Below are positions 6,659 through 14,819 of a DNA stretch of 36,742 nucleotides, piece after piece (within the stretch, counting starts at the first letter, position 1; each line of letters starts with the position of its first letter). Source of the stretch: Muribaculaceae bacterium (lineage in GTDB: Bacteria > Bacteroidota > Bacteroidia > Bacteroidales > Muribaculaceae); NCBI GenBank assembly GCA_017940245.1, contig JAGAYZ010000053.1, forward strand, positions 1 through 36,742, in the 5' to 3' direction. A program made the position numbers and the translations under genes. The notes beneath the pieces are model-generated. The model searched no databases. It was not told the origin of the DNA and worked only from the letters and a program-made list of their open reading frames with translations.

Positions 6659-9610
6659 TTATTTCCCACTCTTGGTGAGCTTACGTGTCACGGCATAGGC
6701 CACAGGCGATGCCACGAACAGCGAAGCGCACGTACCAATGATCACACCCAGAATCATCGTGAAGATGAAACCGCGAATGCTTTCACCACCCAGGAAGAAC
6801 ATCACCAGCAGCACGAGCAACGTGGTGATAGACGTCATCAACGTACGCGAGAGCGTGCTGCTCAATGCGTTGTTGAAGGTGATGAAAAGATCCTGCTTGG
6901 GGAAGAGCTTGCGATATTCACGCACGCGGTCGAAAATCACCACGGTATCGTTCACCTGATAACCAATCACGGTCAGGATAGCGGCGATAAACGTCTGGTC
7001 CACTTCCATGGAGAAGGGGAAGAATCCGTGGAAGGTGTAGAACCCGATGACCACGAATGTGGTGAATGCCACTGCAGCGAGTGCACCCAGCGAGAAGGCC
7101 AGGTTGCGGAAGCGGAACAGGATGTAGAGTGCCATGGCAAGCAGTGAGAAGAACACTGCCCAGATGGCCTCGCGGGTCATGTCGCTTGCGATGCTCGGGC
7201 CCACAACTTCGCTCGACACCACACCGATCTTTTCGTTAGACACGCTGAAGTCTTCCTTACTCATGTTGCCCAGCTCGCTCTTCAGTCCATTGTAGAGCTT
7301 GGTCATGATTTCATCGTCGATGCCTTCCTCGGTGCTGTCGATCTTGTAGTTGGTGGAGATGCGCACCTTCGTGTCGTTGTCGATGGTGATTACCGATGTG
7401 TTGGCACCCTCAAATTGCGGAGTCAGTTGAGCCTCGAGTGCGGTGGTGGAAACCGAGTGGTCGAATTGTACCACAAAGTTGCGTCCACCCGAGAAGTCGA
7501 TACCGCGGCTCAGTCCACGCATAGCCAGCATACCAACGAAGATAATCGCCACAATGCCCAGCACCATCCAGGTCTTCTTGGCCATGCCCATGAAGTTTAC
7601 CTTCACGTTCTCGAGCATGTGCTCGGTGAGCTTGGTGGTGAATGTCATGTTTTTGAATGTACCCTTGTTGATGAAGAATTCCATCACCAGGCGGGTAGCA
7701 AACACAGCAGTGAAGAACGAGCAGATGATACCCACAACCAGCGTCACAGCGAAGCCCTTGATGGGGCCACTACCCAGCAGGATGAGGATGATACCTGTGA
7801 TGATGGTAGTCAAGTTAGAGTCGAAGATAGCCGAGAAGGCGTTCTTGTAACCGTCGGCCACGGCTGCCTTGAGACCCTTGCCGTTACGCAGCTCTTCCTT
7901 GCAGCGCTCGAAAATCAGCACGTTGGCATCCACTGCCATACCCAGTGTCAGCACGATACCGGCGATACCAGGCAGTGTGAGCACGCTCTGGAACGAAGCA
8001 AGAATACCGATGATGAAGAACAGGTTCAGCACCAGACCCAGATTGGCGATGTTGCCGGCATATACACCATAGGTGCACATCATGAAGATGATCAACAGAA
8101 TCAGAGCCACGATGAACGACTTGATACCCTTGTCGATGGATTCCTGACCCAGCGACGGACCAATCACGCTCTCGCTAGCCACATTGACACGTGCCACCAT
8201 CTTACCAGATTCGAGCACGTTGGCAAGGTCGTTGGCCTCTTCCACGGTGAATCGGCCACTAATCTGGCTGCTACCGCCGTCGATTTGGCTATTCACGTTG
8301 GGGAACGAGTAAACCTGGTCGTCGAGGACGATGGCGATGGCTTTACCGATGTTCTGGCCGGTGATGCGCGACCACTGGCGAGCACCCTCGCTGTTCATTC
8401 GCATCGACACCACCTGACCCTGCAGGTTGTCAAACTCGCTGCTTGCGCGGGTCACCACATCGCCGGTGAGCACGGGCTTACCCTGGATGGTGCGCAATGC
8501 AACCAGTTGGAACACGTCCATGCCACCCTGCATAGCCTGGGGCTTCACGGTCCATGCCAGCTTGAGGTCGGCAGGAAGGGTCACCTTGGCCATGGGGGAA
8601 TTGATGATGGCGTTCACGGCAGCAGTGTCGGTCACTGCTACGTAGCCCACAACAGGCGAACCGGCACCTTGAGCGGCGAGAGCCTGGAAACCAGTCAGCT
8701 CAGCCAGCGACTTGCCACCCTTGGCGGCAGGGGCAGGAGCGGGTTTCTCGGCGGGAGCGGCCTTGGTGCTGTCGGCAGCCACGCTGTCGGTAGTGGCTTC
8801 GGCGGGCACTTGCACACCGGCCTGAGCCTGAGTGCTCAGAGCGTTGAGTGCACCAGCCACGTCGGCCAGCGTGTAGGTCTCATAGAATTCCAGGTTGGCG
8901 GCACCTTGCAGCAGCTTGCGCACGCGCTCGGGTTCCTTTACACCAGGAAGCTCCAGCAGGATGCGGCCGGTGCTTTGCAGTTTCTGGATGTTGGGGGCTA
9001 CCACACCGAAGCGGTCGATACGGTTGCGCAGCACCTTATAAGAATTGTCCACCATGGCTTCCACTTCGTCTTCCAGGTATTTTTGCACCTGGCCGTCGCT
9101 TGCCGTGGGGTTTTCTTTAACCTTTTCAATATTGCGGAAGATTTGAGCCAGACTGCCTTCGGGGGCAAGACGCTTGTACTCGTTGCAGAACGAAGCCACA
9201 AAGTTTTCTTGGGCGGCTTGATTTTTGGAAACGTTGGCGATGGCTTGGTTGAACTTCTTGTCGGGGTTATCACCCGAGAGGGCGCGCAGAATGTCGGGGA
9301 CCGAAATCTGCAGCGTTACGTTCATACCACCTTTCAAGTCAAGGCCGAGGCCCAGCTCCTTCTCACGTACCTGCTGGAATGTGTAGTATCCCAGGTACAC
9401 TTTCTCTTTACCGATTGAGTCAAGATAATTGTTCAGCGCATTGCGGTAGGTGTCGTTCGACGTGTCGGGCGACTTCAGACCTGCAATTTTCAGTGCTTTT
9501 TGTTCTGCTATTCCTTGATAGTGATTAGACACAAAAGTGAACGACAGATAAAATGCACAGATTAAAATCAGCGCGATTGTGATGACTCTGATAAAACCTT
9601 TAGTTTGCAT
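6659..9610 (-). CDS. secDF: Fused protein translocase subunit SecDF
   Basis: This 983-residue protein joins SecD and SecF in one chain, as is usual in Bacteroidetes. The SecD half has an N-terminal membrane helix (5-27), the LGLDLKGGMNVTL motif (88-100), the P1 periplasmic domain, and a five-helix block from about 495 with DANVLIFER (561-569). The SecF half follows from about 680 with RGIDFSGGRNF (702-712) and VNDTVVIFDRVREYRK in its later helices. The complex uses proton motive force to help pull proteins through SecYEG. Residues 265-300 form an Ala/Pro/Lys-rich linker that interrupts the SecD periplasmic part and resembles a flexible insertion. The gene stands alone between its own terminator and a 460-bp upstream gap. 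Confidence 0.97.
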   Translation of the reverse strand: MQTKGFIRVITIALILICAFYLSFTFVSNHYQGIAEQKALKIAGLKSPDTSNDTYRNALNNYLDSIGKEKVYLGYYTFQQVREKELGLGLDLKGGMNVTLQISVPDILRALSGDNPDKKFNQAIANVSKNQAAQENFVASFCNEYKRLAPEGSLAQIFRNIEKVKENPTASDGQVQKYLEDEVEAMVDNSYKVLRNRIDRFGVVAPNIQKLQSTGRILLELPGVKEPERVRKLLQGAANLEFYETYTLADVAGALNALSTQAQAGVQVPAEATTDSVAADSTKAAPAEKPAPAPAAKGGKSLAELTGFQALAAQGAGSPVVGYVAVTDTAAVNAIINSPMAKVTLPADLKLAWTVKPQAMQGGMDVFQLVALRTIQGKPVLTGDVVTRASSEFDNLQGQVVSMRMNSEGARQWSRITGQNIGKAIAIVLDDQVYSFPNVNSQIDGGSSQISGRFTVEEANDLANVLESGKMVARVNVASESVIGPSLGQESIDKGIKSFIVALILLIIFMMCTYGVYAGNIANLGLVLNLFFIIGILASFQSVLTLPGIAGIVLTLGMAVDANVLIFERCKEELRNGKGLKAAVADGYKNAFSAIFDSNLTTIITGIILILLGSGPIKGFAVTLVVGIICSFFTAVFATRLVMEFFINKGTFKNMTFTTKLTEHMLENVKVNFMGMAKKTWMVLGIVAIIFVGMLAMRGLSRGIDFSGGRNFVVQFDHSVSTTALEAQLTPQFEGANTSVITIDNDTKVRISTNYKIDSTEEGIDDEIMTKLYNGLKSELGNMSKEDFSVSNEKIGVVSSEVVGPSIASDMTREAIWAVFFSLLAMALYILFRFRNLAFSLGALAAVAFTTFVVIGFYTFHGFFPFSMEVDQTFIAAILTVIGYQVNDTVVIFDRVREYRKLFPKQDLFITFNNALSSTLSRTLMTSITTLLVLLVMFFLGGESIRGFIFTMILGVIIGTCASLFVASPVAYAVTRKLTKSGK

Positions 9611-10020
9611 TTGTTAAGTTATTAATTTAAGTTTTTATTGTTTTTGCAAAAAGTGTAACGACCTGTAAGAGTGCAAATTACCCTTCACATCTAAGGGCGT
9701 TTTTTACCCAAAAATGCATGGCAACTCGCACATTCACAAGTTTTCAGCCTGCAAATATACGACAAAATATTCATGTGAGAAAATAAAAACTGCGCTTTTG
9801 CCCTTTTTTGTGGTTTTCGGTCTGGCTTGCAGACACTTCAAATGCACACTTCTTTATGTGCTCGATTAATCAAATTTTTTTGTGATATTACGTCACTTCG
9901 TTCCAAGAAATTAGGCGGTGGAAAACTAGAAGAATCTTCGTTTTTTGCGCTCAACTTGCACTGATTTTTGAAAAATTAGGCTTCGTCTTGGCAAAAAATA
10001 ATAAAAACTGTGTTTCTATT
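9611..10020. other. Long intergenic region upstream of secDF
   Basis: This AT-rich stretch holds the probable secDF promoter and the first copy of the GCGCTCAACTTGCACT repeat. I see no gene in it. Confidence 0.5.
9752..9759 (-). promoter_or_regulatory. Probable secDF -7 box
   Basis: The minus strand reads TATATTTG, preceded by a G on the plus strand in the same GCAAATATACG context as the argR box. No -33 element is evident at 19-21 bp. The leader would be about 135 nt. Confidence 0.4.
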
Positions 10021-10044
10021 TTTGTATTGCGCTCAACTTGCACT
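9947..10044 (+). repeat. Two direct copies of a 16-bp promoter-proximal repeat
   Basis: GCGCTCAACTTGCACT occurs at 9947-9962 and again at 10029-10044, 82 bp apart; T-rich sequence precedes each copy and (A/G)ATTTT(T)G follows. In the second copy this tail completes the -7 box TAATTTTG of the promoter at 10021-10051; in the first it reads TGATTTTTG, a decayed version. The two copies look like a duplicated promoter. Confidence 0.75.
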
Positions 10045-10051
10045 AATTTTG
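10021..10051 (+). promoter_or_regulatory. Promoter upstream of the ATPase-like pseudogene and dehydrogenase operon
   Basis: TTTG (10021-10024), 19 bp, then TAATTTTG (10044-10051): both elements match the Bacteroidetes consensus exactly. The start falls near 10058, about 18 nt before the pseudogene ATG. As no other promoter is seen before 10291, it may now drive the dehydrogenase operon. Confidence 0.65.
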
Positions 10052-10075
10052 TAGGTTGAAACTAATTGTGCAGCT

Positions 10076-10250
10076 ATGAGCAGTCTGGTTTACCCCGTAG
10101 GAGAGCAGGATTTCACTAAAATCCGCGAACGTGGTTTTGTCTATGTAGATAAGACCGCTCAAGCGTGCCCACGACGGCCGCACGGTGCGACTGCTGGGGC
10201 TGAACATCAACAAGGAGACCCGGACCATCGACGACTGGCAATGCGAGTAA
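10076..10250 (+). pseudogene. Internally deleted AAA-ATPase-like / PD-(D/E)XK nuclease-family gene
   Basis: The first 28 codons read MSSLVYPVGEQDFTKIRERG then FVYVDKTA, the characteristic N-terminus of a large Bacteroidetes family annotated as ATP-binding protein with an AAA-ATPase-like domain and a C-terminal PD-(D/E)XK nuclease domain (usually over 500 residues). From about 10161 a shifted frame reads KRAHDGRTVRLLGLN then INKETRTIDDWQCE and a TAA at 10248-10250, matching the C-terminus of the same family. The middle, about 450 codons, is missing and the two ends are joined out of frame. It keeps a perfect promoter. The N- and C-terminal resemblances are from memory of the family. Confidence 0.75.
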
Positions 10251-10290
10251 TAAGAGGTAAGAGAAATATTTACGAGAAAAAACTGAAAGA

Positions 10291-11247
10291 ATGAAGATAG
10301 TTGTTTTAGACGCTTATACTGGTAATCCCGGCGACTTGTCGTGGCAACCCATGCGTGAACTGGGCGAGTTGATCCTTTACGATCGCACGCCCCCCGAACT
10401 GATTATAGAACGCGGCATGGAGGCCGATGCCATATTGATTAATAAGATTGTCATCACCCGCCAGATGATGGAACAGTGGCCGCGGTTGCGCTACATAGGC
10501 GTGATAGCCACAGGCTTTAATATTGTGGATATTGAAGCGGCACGCGACCATGGCATTGTGGTGACCAACGTGCCCAGCTATAGCACGCCATCGGTGGCAC
10601 AGCTCACCATGGCACACTTGCTCAACATCTGTTGCCAGGTGCAACATTACACCGACGAGGTGCGCGAAGGTATGTGGAGTAGGTGTCCCGACTTCAGTTT
10701 CACCGACACTCGCCTGATGGAAATTGCCGACAAGCGAATGGGCATCGTGGGCTTTGGCCAGATAGGACAGGCCGTAGCCAAAATAGCACTCAGTTTCGGC
10801 ATGAAGGTGACGGCATTCACGTCGAAAGAAGCCTCGGCTCTTCCTTCGGGAGTAGACAAGGCCGAAAGCCTGGACGCGCTGATGACCGACTGTGACGTGG
10901 TGAGTCTTCACTGCCCGCTAAATGATGAGACTCGTGGCATGATTGACCGCCGCCGCATTGCACTCATGAAGCCTACCGCCATTCTGCTCAACACCTCGCG
11001 CGGTCCGTTAATTGACGAACCGGCGCTGGTAGAGGCGCTGACCGAAGGCCGAATTATGGCTGCCGGACTGGATGTGATGGCTGTGGAGCCTCCCCGTGAC
11101 GACAATCCGCTGCTCACGGCGCCCAATTGCTATTTCACACCCCACATTGCCTGGGCCAGTGCCGAGGCGCGTGCCCGGCTCATGGTTATCATCACCCGTA
11201 ACTTAAAAACCTTCATGGAGGGTCATCCAGAAAATAAAGTAAACTGA
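10291..11247 (+). CDS. D-2-hydroxyacid dehydrogenase (glycerate dehydrogenase-like)
   Basis: The 318-residue product has the NAD-binding GFGQIG (154-159) and the catalytic Arg237 (NTSRGPLID), Glu266 (DVMAVEPP) and His285 (TPHIAWAS) of the D-isomer-specific 2-hydroxyacid dehydrogenases. Length and the N-terminal LDAYTGNPGDLSW resemble glycerate/hydroxypyruvate reductases of Bacteroidales, which interconvert hydroxypyruvate and D-glycerate, but substrate cannot be fixed from sequence. The ATG at 10291 follows the pseudogene by 40 bp, and the Ig-like lipoprotein gene begins 1 base after its stop, indicating co-transcription. Confidence 0.9.
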   Translation: MKIVVLDAYTGNPGDLSWQPMRELGELILYDRTPPELIIERGMEADAILINKIVITRQMMEQWPRLRYIGVIATGFNIVDIEAARDHGIVVTNVPSYSTPSVAQLTMAHLLNICCQVQHYTDEVREGMWSRCPDFSFTDTRLMEIADKRMGIVGFGQIGQAVAKIALSFGMKVTAFTSKEASALPSGVDKAESLDALMTDCDVVSLHCPLNDETRGMIDRRRIALMKPTAILLNTSRGPLIDEPALVEALTEGRIMAAGLDVMAVEPPRDDNPLLTAPNCYFTPHIAWASAEARARLMVIITRNLKTFMEGHPENKVN

Positions 11248-11248
11248 G

Positions 11249-13333
11249 ATGCGAGGTGCCAAAAGCAAAATGCTATCGTTCTTGCCTGCTCTGCTGGTGC
11301 TGGCTGCGACACTGGTGCTGACCGCATGTGCCAACATCGGGTCGCCCGAGGGTGGACCACGCGACTACACGCCGCCCGAGGCCGTGAAAATGTCGCCTGC
11401 TATGGGTGCAGTCAATTTTAAGGGCAACAAAGTGGAAATCACCTTCAATGAGGTGGTCAACATCAAAGACCAGCAGAAAAAGGTGATTGTATCACCCGTG
11501 CAGCACGACATGCCGCTCATCCGTGCCATGGGCAAGAAGGTCACCGTGGAGTTTCGCGACACGATGAAGCCCGAAACCACCTATGTCGTCGATTTTTCCA
11601 ATGCCATCGAGGACAACAACGAGGGCAACCAGCTCGACGGGTTTGCTTTCACGTTTTCTACCGGGCCCGAAATCGACTCGCTGCGCATATCGGGCATTGT
11701 GCTCAATGCCAGCAATCTGGAACCCGCCCAGCACATCTTGGTGGGAGTACATAGCAACATGAGCGACACTGCGTTTACGCGTCTGCCGCTGGAGCGTGTC
11801 ACTCGCACCAACGACCGCGGGCAGTTTACCCTCATGGGACTGAAGCCCGGCAAGTATCGCGTGTTTGCGCTCAACGATGTAGATGGCGATTATCGCATGG
11901 CCCGCACCGAGGATGTGGCTTTTGTTGATAAGGTGTATGAACCGTCGGTGTCCACTTTCGAGTCGATGGACACCGTTTTCACCTTCGACCACAAAGTGGA
12001 TACTGTGATGCAGGCGGTGCACACCGATTTTTTACCCAACAATGTGCTGCTCAGCCTGTTCAACGAGCATTACCAGTCGCTATACCTGAAGACGGCCAGC
12101 CGTCCGTCGCCCAGCAAATTGCACCTGCTCTTTGGAGCTGCGGTCGATACGTTGCCTCAACTGGAAATTCTGCGACCGGCAGCTCATGCGACCGACTGGT
12201 GTAGGCTGGAACGCACCGCACGTGGCGACTCACTCACTTACTGGCTCACCGATTCCGTGCTCATCAAGAGTGACACCATCACTGTGGCGGCTCGTTACCA
12301 GCGCGTGGATAGCACCGACCATGTGGTTTGGTTCCAGGATACGATACACTTTGCCTATATCAAGCCTCCATATCTGAAAAAACAAGAGGAAGAAGCTCGC
12401 AAAGACCGTGAGCAGAAAGCTAAGCGCCTGCAGGAGTTGCTCGACCAGCAGGCCCGGGGACAGGACGTGGACGCCGCCGAAATCAAGGAGCTGGAAAAGG
12501 AGTCGGTAGTGCCCACACCCAAGTTGAAAGTAGACTTTGTCAAGAAAGGAACACTGGAGGTGTATGATACAGTAAAGGTGAAATTTGACGCTCCTATCGC
12601 TCGCTGGGATTCCAGTGCCGTGAAGCTGGAGGTGAAGTGCGACACGTTGTGGACCCCCTTGCCTGTTGCTGCATTTGAACCGCAGGATGAATATGACCTG
12701 ATGACTTACCGCTTGCCCATGGCGTTTGAGCCCGATTCCAGTTATCGCATCACCATCAATGCCGGAGCCGTGACTTCGGTTTATGGACTCAAAAATGATT
12801 CCATCGGCATGGAATTCAAGGTGAAAGCTCTGGAAGAGTATGCCAATTTGCAGGTGCGCGTCAACGTGCGCGACAGTGCTTTTGTGGAATTACTCGATGG
12901 CAGCGACAAGCCCGTGCGTCAGGCTCCAGTAGTGGATGGTGTGGTGGATTTTGAAAACGTCTTACCTGCCACTTATTATATGCGTCTCACGCTCGATGCC
13001 AACGGCAACGGACGATGGGACACTGGCAATTACGCCCAGCACTTGCAGCCCGAGGAGGTCTATTATTATCCCCAGCCAGTGAAGTTGCGCCGCAACTGGG
13101 ACGTGGACCAGCAGTGGAACATCTACGCCACAGCGCTCGACTTGCAGAAACCCGATGCCATCAAGAAAAACAAGCCCGAGCAGAAGAAAAATGCTGTGGA
13201 GCAAAAGAAGAAAGGCAAGAATGGTACCGACGAGGAAGAAGAGGAAGATGAATTCAATTCTTCGGGATTCGGCAATACCACCTATAGCGGCAATAAGTAC
13301 AATGATTTCCAACGAAATCGCAACAATCGATAA
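11249..13333 (+). CDS. Ig-like domain lipoprotein (Big_5 type)
   Basis: The 694-residue product has a signal sequence with lipobox VLTAC (Cys27) and then SPEGGPRDYTPPEAVKMSP, the typical start of a Big_5-type Ig domain (about 44-137). A carboxypeptidase-regulatory-like or SdrD B-like strand set follows (about 146-225: GQFTLMGLKPGKYRVFALNDVDGD). A coiled, charged segment at about 375-425 precedes a second Big domain (about 430-545), then a further strand module with DANGNGRWDTGNY, and a Lys/Glu-rich tail ending in Asn/Arg. No enzyme motif is visible. It is predicted to be anchored in an envelope membrane. Its position directly behind the dehydrogenase (TGAgATG) reflects an operon with the symporter downstream; the functional link is unknown. 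Confidence 0.85.
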   Translation: MRGAKSKMLSFLPALLVLAATLVLTACANIGSPEGGPRDYTPPEAVKMSPAMGAVNFKGNKVEITFNEVVNIKDQQKKVIVSPVQHDMPLIRAMGKKVTVEFRDTMKPETTYVVDFSNAIEDNNEGNQLDGFAFTFSTGPEIDSLRISGIVLNASNLEPAQHILVGVHSNMSDTAFTRLPLERVTRTNDRGQFTLMGLKPGKYRVFALNDVDGDYRMARTEDVAFVDKVYEPSVSTFESMDTVFTFDHKVDTVMQAVHTDFLPNNVLLSLFNEHYQSLYLKTASRPSPSKLHLLFGAAVDTLPQLEILRPAAHATDWCRLERTARGDSLTYWLTDSVLIKSDTITVAARYQRVDSTDHVVWFQDTIHFAYIKPPYLKKQEEEARKDREQKAKRLQELLDQQARGQDVDAAEIKELEKESVVPTPKLKVDFVKKGTLEVYDTVKVKFDAPIARWDSSAVKLEVKCDTLWTPLPVAAFEPQDEYDLMTYRLPMAFEPDSSYRITINAGAVTSVYGLKNDSIGMEFKVKALEEYANLQVRVNVRDSAFVELLDGSDKPVRQAPVVDGVVDFENVLPATYYMRLTLDANGNGRWDTGNYAQHLQPEEVYYYPQPVKLRRNWDVDQQWNIYATALDLQKPDAIKKNKPEQKKNAVEQKKKGKNGTDEEEEEDEFNSSGFGNTTYSGNKYNDFQRNRNNR

Positions 13334-13380
13334 TCTGTGAGTAAGTCACCGGCTTGCACAACTTAAATATAAAAAAACAA

Positions 13381-14733
13381 ATGTTAGAGAAAATAGGAGC
13401 GTGGATCATCGCCGTGAGCGATACCGTGTGTGGTTACCCCGAATTTTTGCTGCTCATTGGCGGCGGATTGTTTTTGTTTATATACTCGGGTGCGGTGTCT
13501 ATCAGACGGTTGCCGTGGGCATTGCGCGCGTTGCGCGACAAGCAAGCCAGCGACAGTGGCAAGCAATCGGGCCAGATCAGTTCGGTGCAGGCGTTGTTGA
13601 GCGCTATTGCCGCTACCGTGGGCATGGGCAACATAGCCGGTGTGGCCATCGCATTGTCAATAGGTGGTCCCGGCACGGTATTCTGGATGTGGGTGAGTGC
13701 TTTGGTGGGCATGTCGACCAAGTTCTTTGAGGGATCGTTGTCCATTATGTATAAGGGGCGCGACAGTGCCGGTGAAGTGCAGGGAGGCCCCATGTATATT
13801 ATCACAAAGGGCTTGGGCGAGAAGTGGAAACCGATGGCCGTGGCATTCTCGATTTTTGGGCTTGTGGGCACATTGTGCTTCATGCAGGCCAACCAGCTCG
13901 TGGAGTCGGTGACTACAGTGTTCACCACGCCTATGGGCATTGAGAACACATTGATGTTGCGCTTCGCCATGGGGGTTGTCATGGTGCTTATCGTGGGCGC
14001 TGTGATTCTGGGCGGAATTAAACGCATCGCTCTAATTGCTTCGCGCATCGTGCCAGTGATGGTGGTGCTTTATCTCATCATGGTCGTTGTGATCATGGCA
14101 TTGAATTTCAGGGAGATTCCAGGTGTGTTCGGACAGATTTTTGAAGGCGCATTCGACATGCGTGCGGGTTTCGGTGCATTTGCCTACGTGGCGCTGACTG
14201 GTGCACGCCGTGCCGCATTTGTCAACGAGGCTGGCGTGGGTACCGCTTCGATGATGCACGGAGCCAGCAAGAACACCGACCCCATTCGCGAGGGACTGAT
14301 TGCCATGCTAGGTCCCGCCATCGACTCGGGTCTGGTGTGTACCTTAACTTCGATTCCCATCATCATCGCCGGCAACTATGTGGGCTTGACCGACCCCAAG
14401 GGCCTTTATGTTGCCCTGGGAGCCTGGGGCCAGTTGCTGCCGGGCATCGGCCACCTGTTGCTGATGGCAATAGTCTTCTTCTTTGCCTTCTCGACGATGT
14501 TCTCTTATAGCTACTATGGGCAGAAGTGTACCAACTACCTCTTTGGTGCCCACAACGTCAAGTGGTATAACTACTATTATCTGGCAATGATTGTCGTGGC
14601 TGCGATGATACCTCTCAATGTGATGGTGAGCATCATGGATCTGGCCTTTGCCTTAATGGCATTGTGCACCATGATTGCGTTGCTCGCACTTGCTCCACGT
14701 GTAAAAGCCCTCATGCGCAGCTATTTTGCGTAG
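13381..14733 (+). CDS. Alanine/glycine:cation symporter (AGCS family)
   Basis: The 450-residue product is a polytopic membrane protein with the AGCS signatures ATVGMGNIAGVAIAL, GGPGTVFWMWVSALVGM and FVNEAGVGTASMMHG. About ten hydrophobic segments are visible, the first at 18-35. Proteins of this family import alanine or glycine with sodium. I used the ATG at 13381, 47 bp after the lipoprotein stop; an in-frame TTG upstream would add nine residues with no family support. It is the last gene of the plus-strand operon begun at 10291. Substrate preference is not determined by sequence alone. Confidence 0.94.
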   Translation: MLEKIGAWIIAVSDTVCGYPEFLLLIGGGLFLFIYSGAVSIRRLPWALRALRDKQASDSGKQSGQISSVQALLSAIAATVGMGNIAGVAIALSIGGPGTVFWMWVSALVGMSTKFFEGSLSIMYKGRDSAGEVQGGPMYIITKGLGEKWKPMAVAFSIFGLVGTLCFMQANQLVESVTTVFTTPMGIENTLMLRFAMGVVMVLIVGAVILGGIKRIALIASRIVPVMVVLYLIMVVVIMALNFREIPGVFGQIFEGAFDMRAGFGAFAYVALTGARRAAFVNEAGVGTASMMHGASKNTDPIREGLIAMLGPAIDSGLVCTLTSIPIIIAGNYVGLTDPKGLYVALGAWGQLLPGIGHLLLMAIVFFFAFSTMFSYSYYGQKCTNYLFGAHNVKWYNYYYLAMIVVAAMIPLNVMVSIMDLAFALMALCTMIALLALAPRVKALMRSYFA

Positions 14734-14784
14734 TCGCTCGCATAAAGTGGGCATTTCCATTCCTGTCATGTCGGCTTAATGTTA

Positions 14785-14792
14785 TACTTTTG
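14785..14792 (+). promoter_or_regulatory. -7 box before the recombinase gene
   Basis: TACTTTTG matches TAnnTTTG; no clear -33 box is seen. An 8-bp inverted repeat TTTGCATA (14789-14796) / TATGCAAA (14819-14826) links the promoter to the start codon and could be an operator, or chance. Confidence 0.4.
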
Positions 14793-14819
14793 CATAGTAC
14801 TACAAAATGTTGAGTTATT

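Noticed and set aside
7415-9418. A very long open frame on the plus strand opposite secDF (about 667 codons).
   Set aside because: Its sequence is low-complexity and His/Gln/Gly-rich, as expected from the antisense of a high-GC third-position gene, and the minus-strand frame is unmistakable SecDF.
13354-13380. A nine-codon upstream extension of the symporter from a TTG.
   Set aside because: ATG at 13381 gives the usual AGCS start; the extension has no support.
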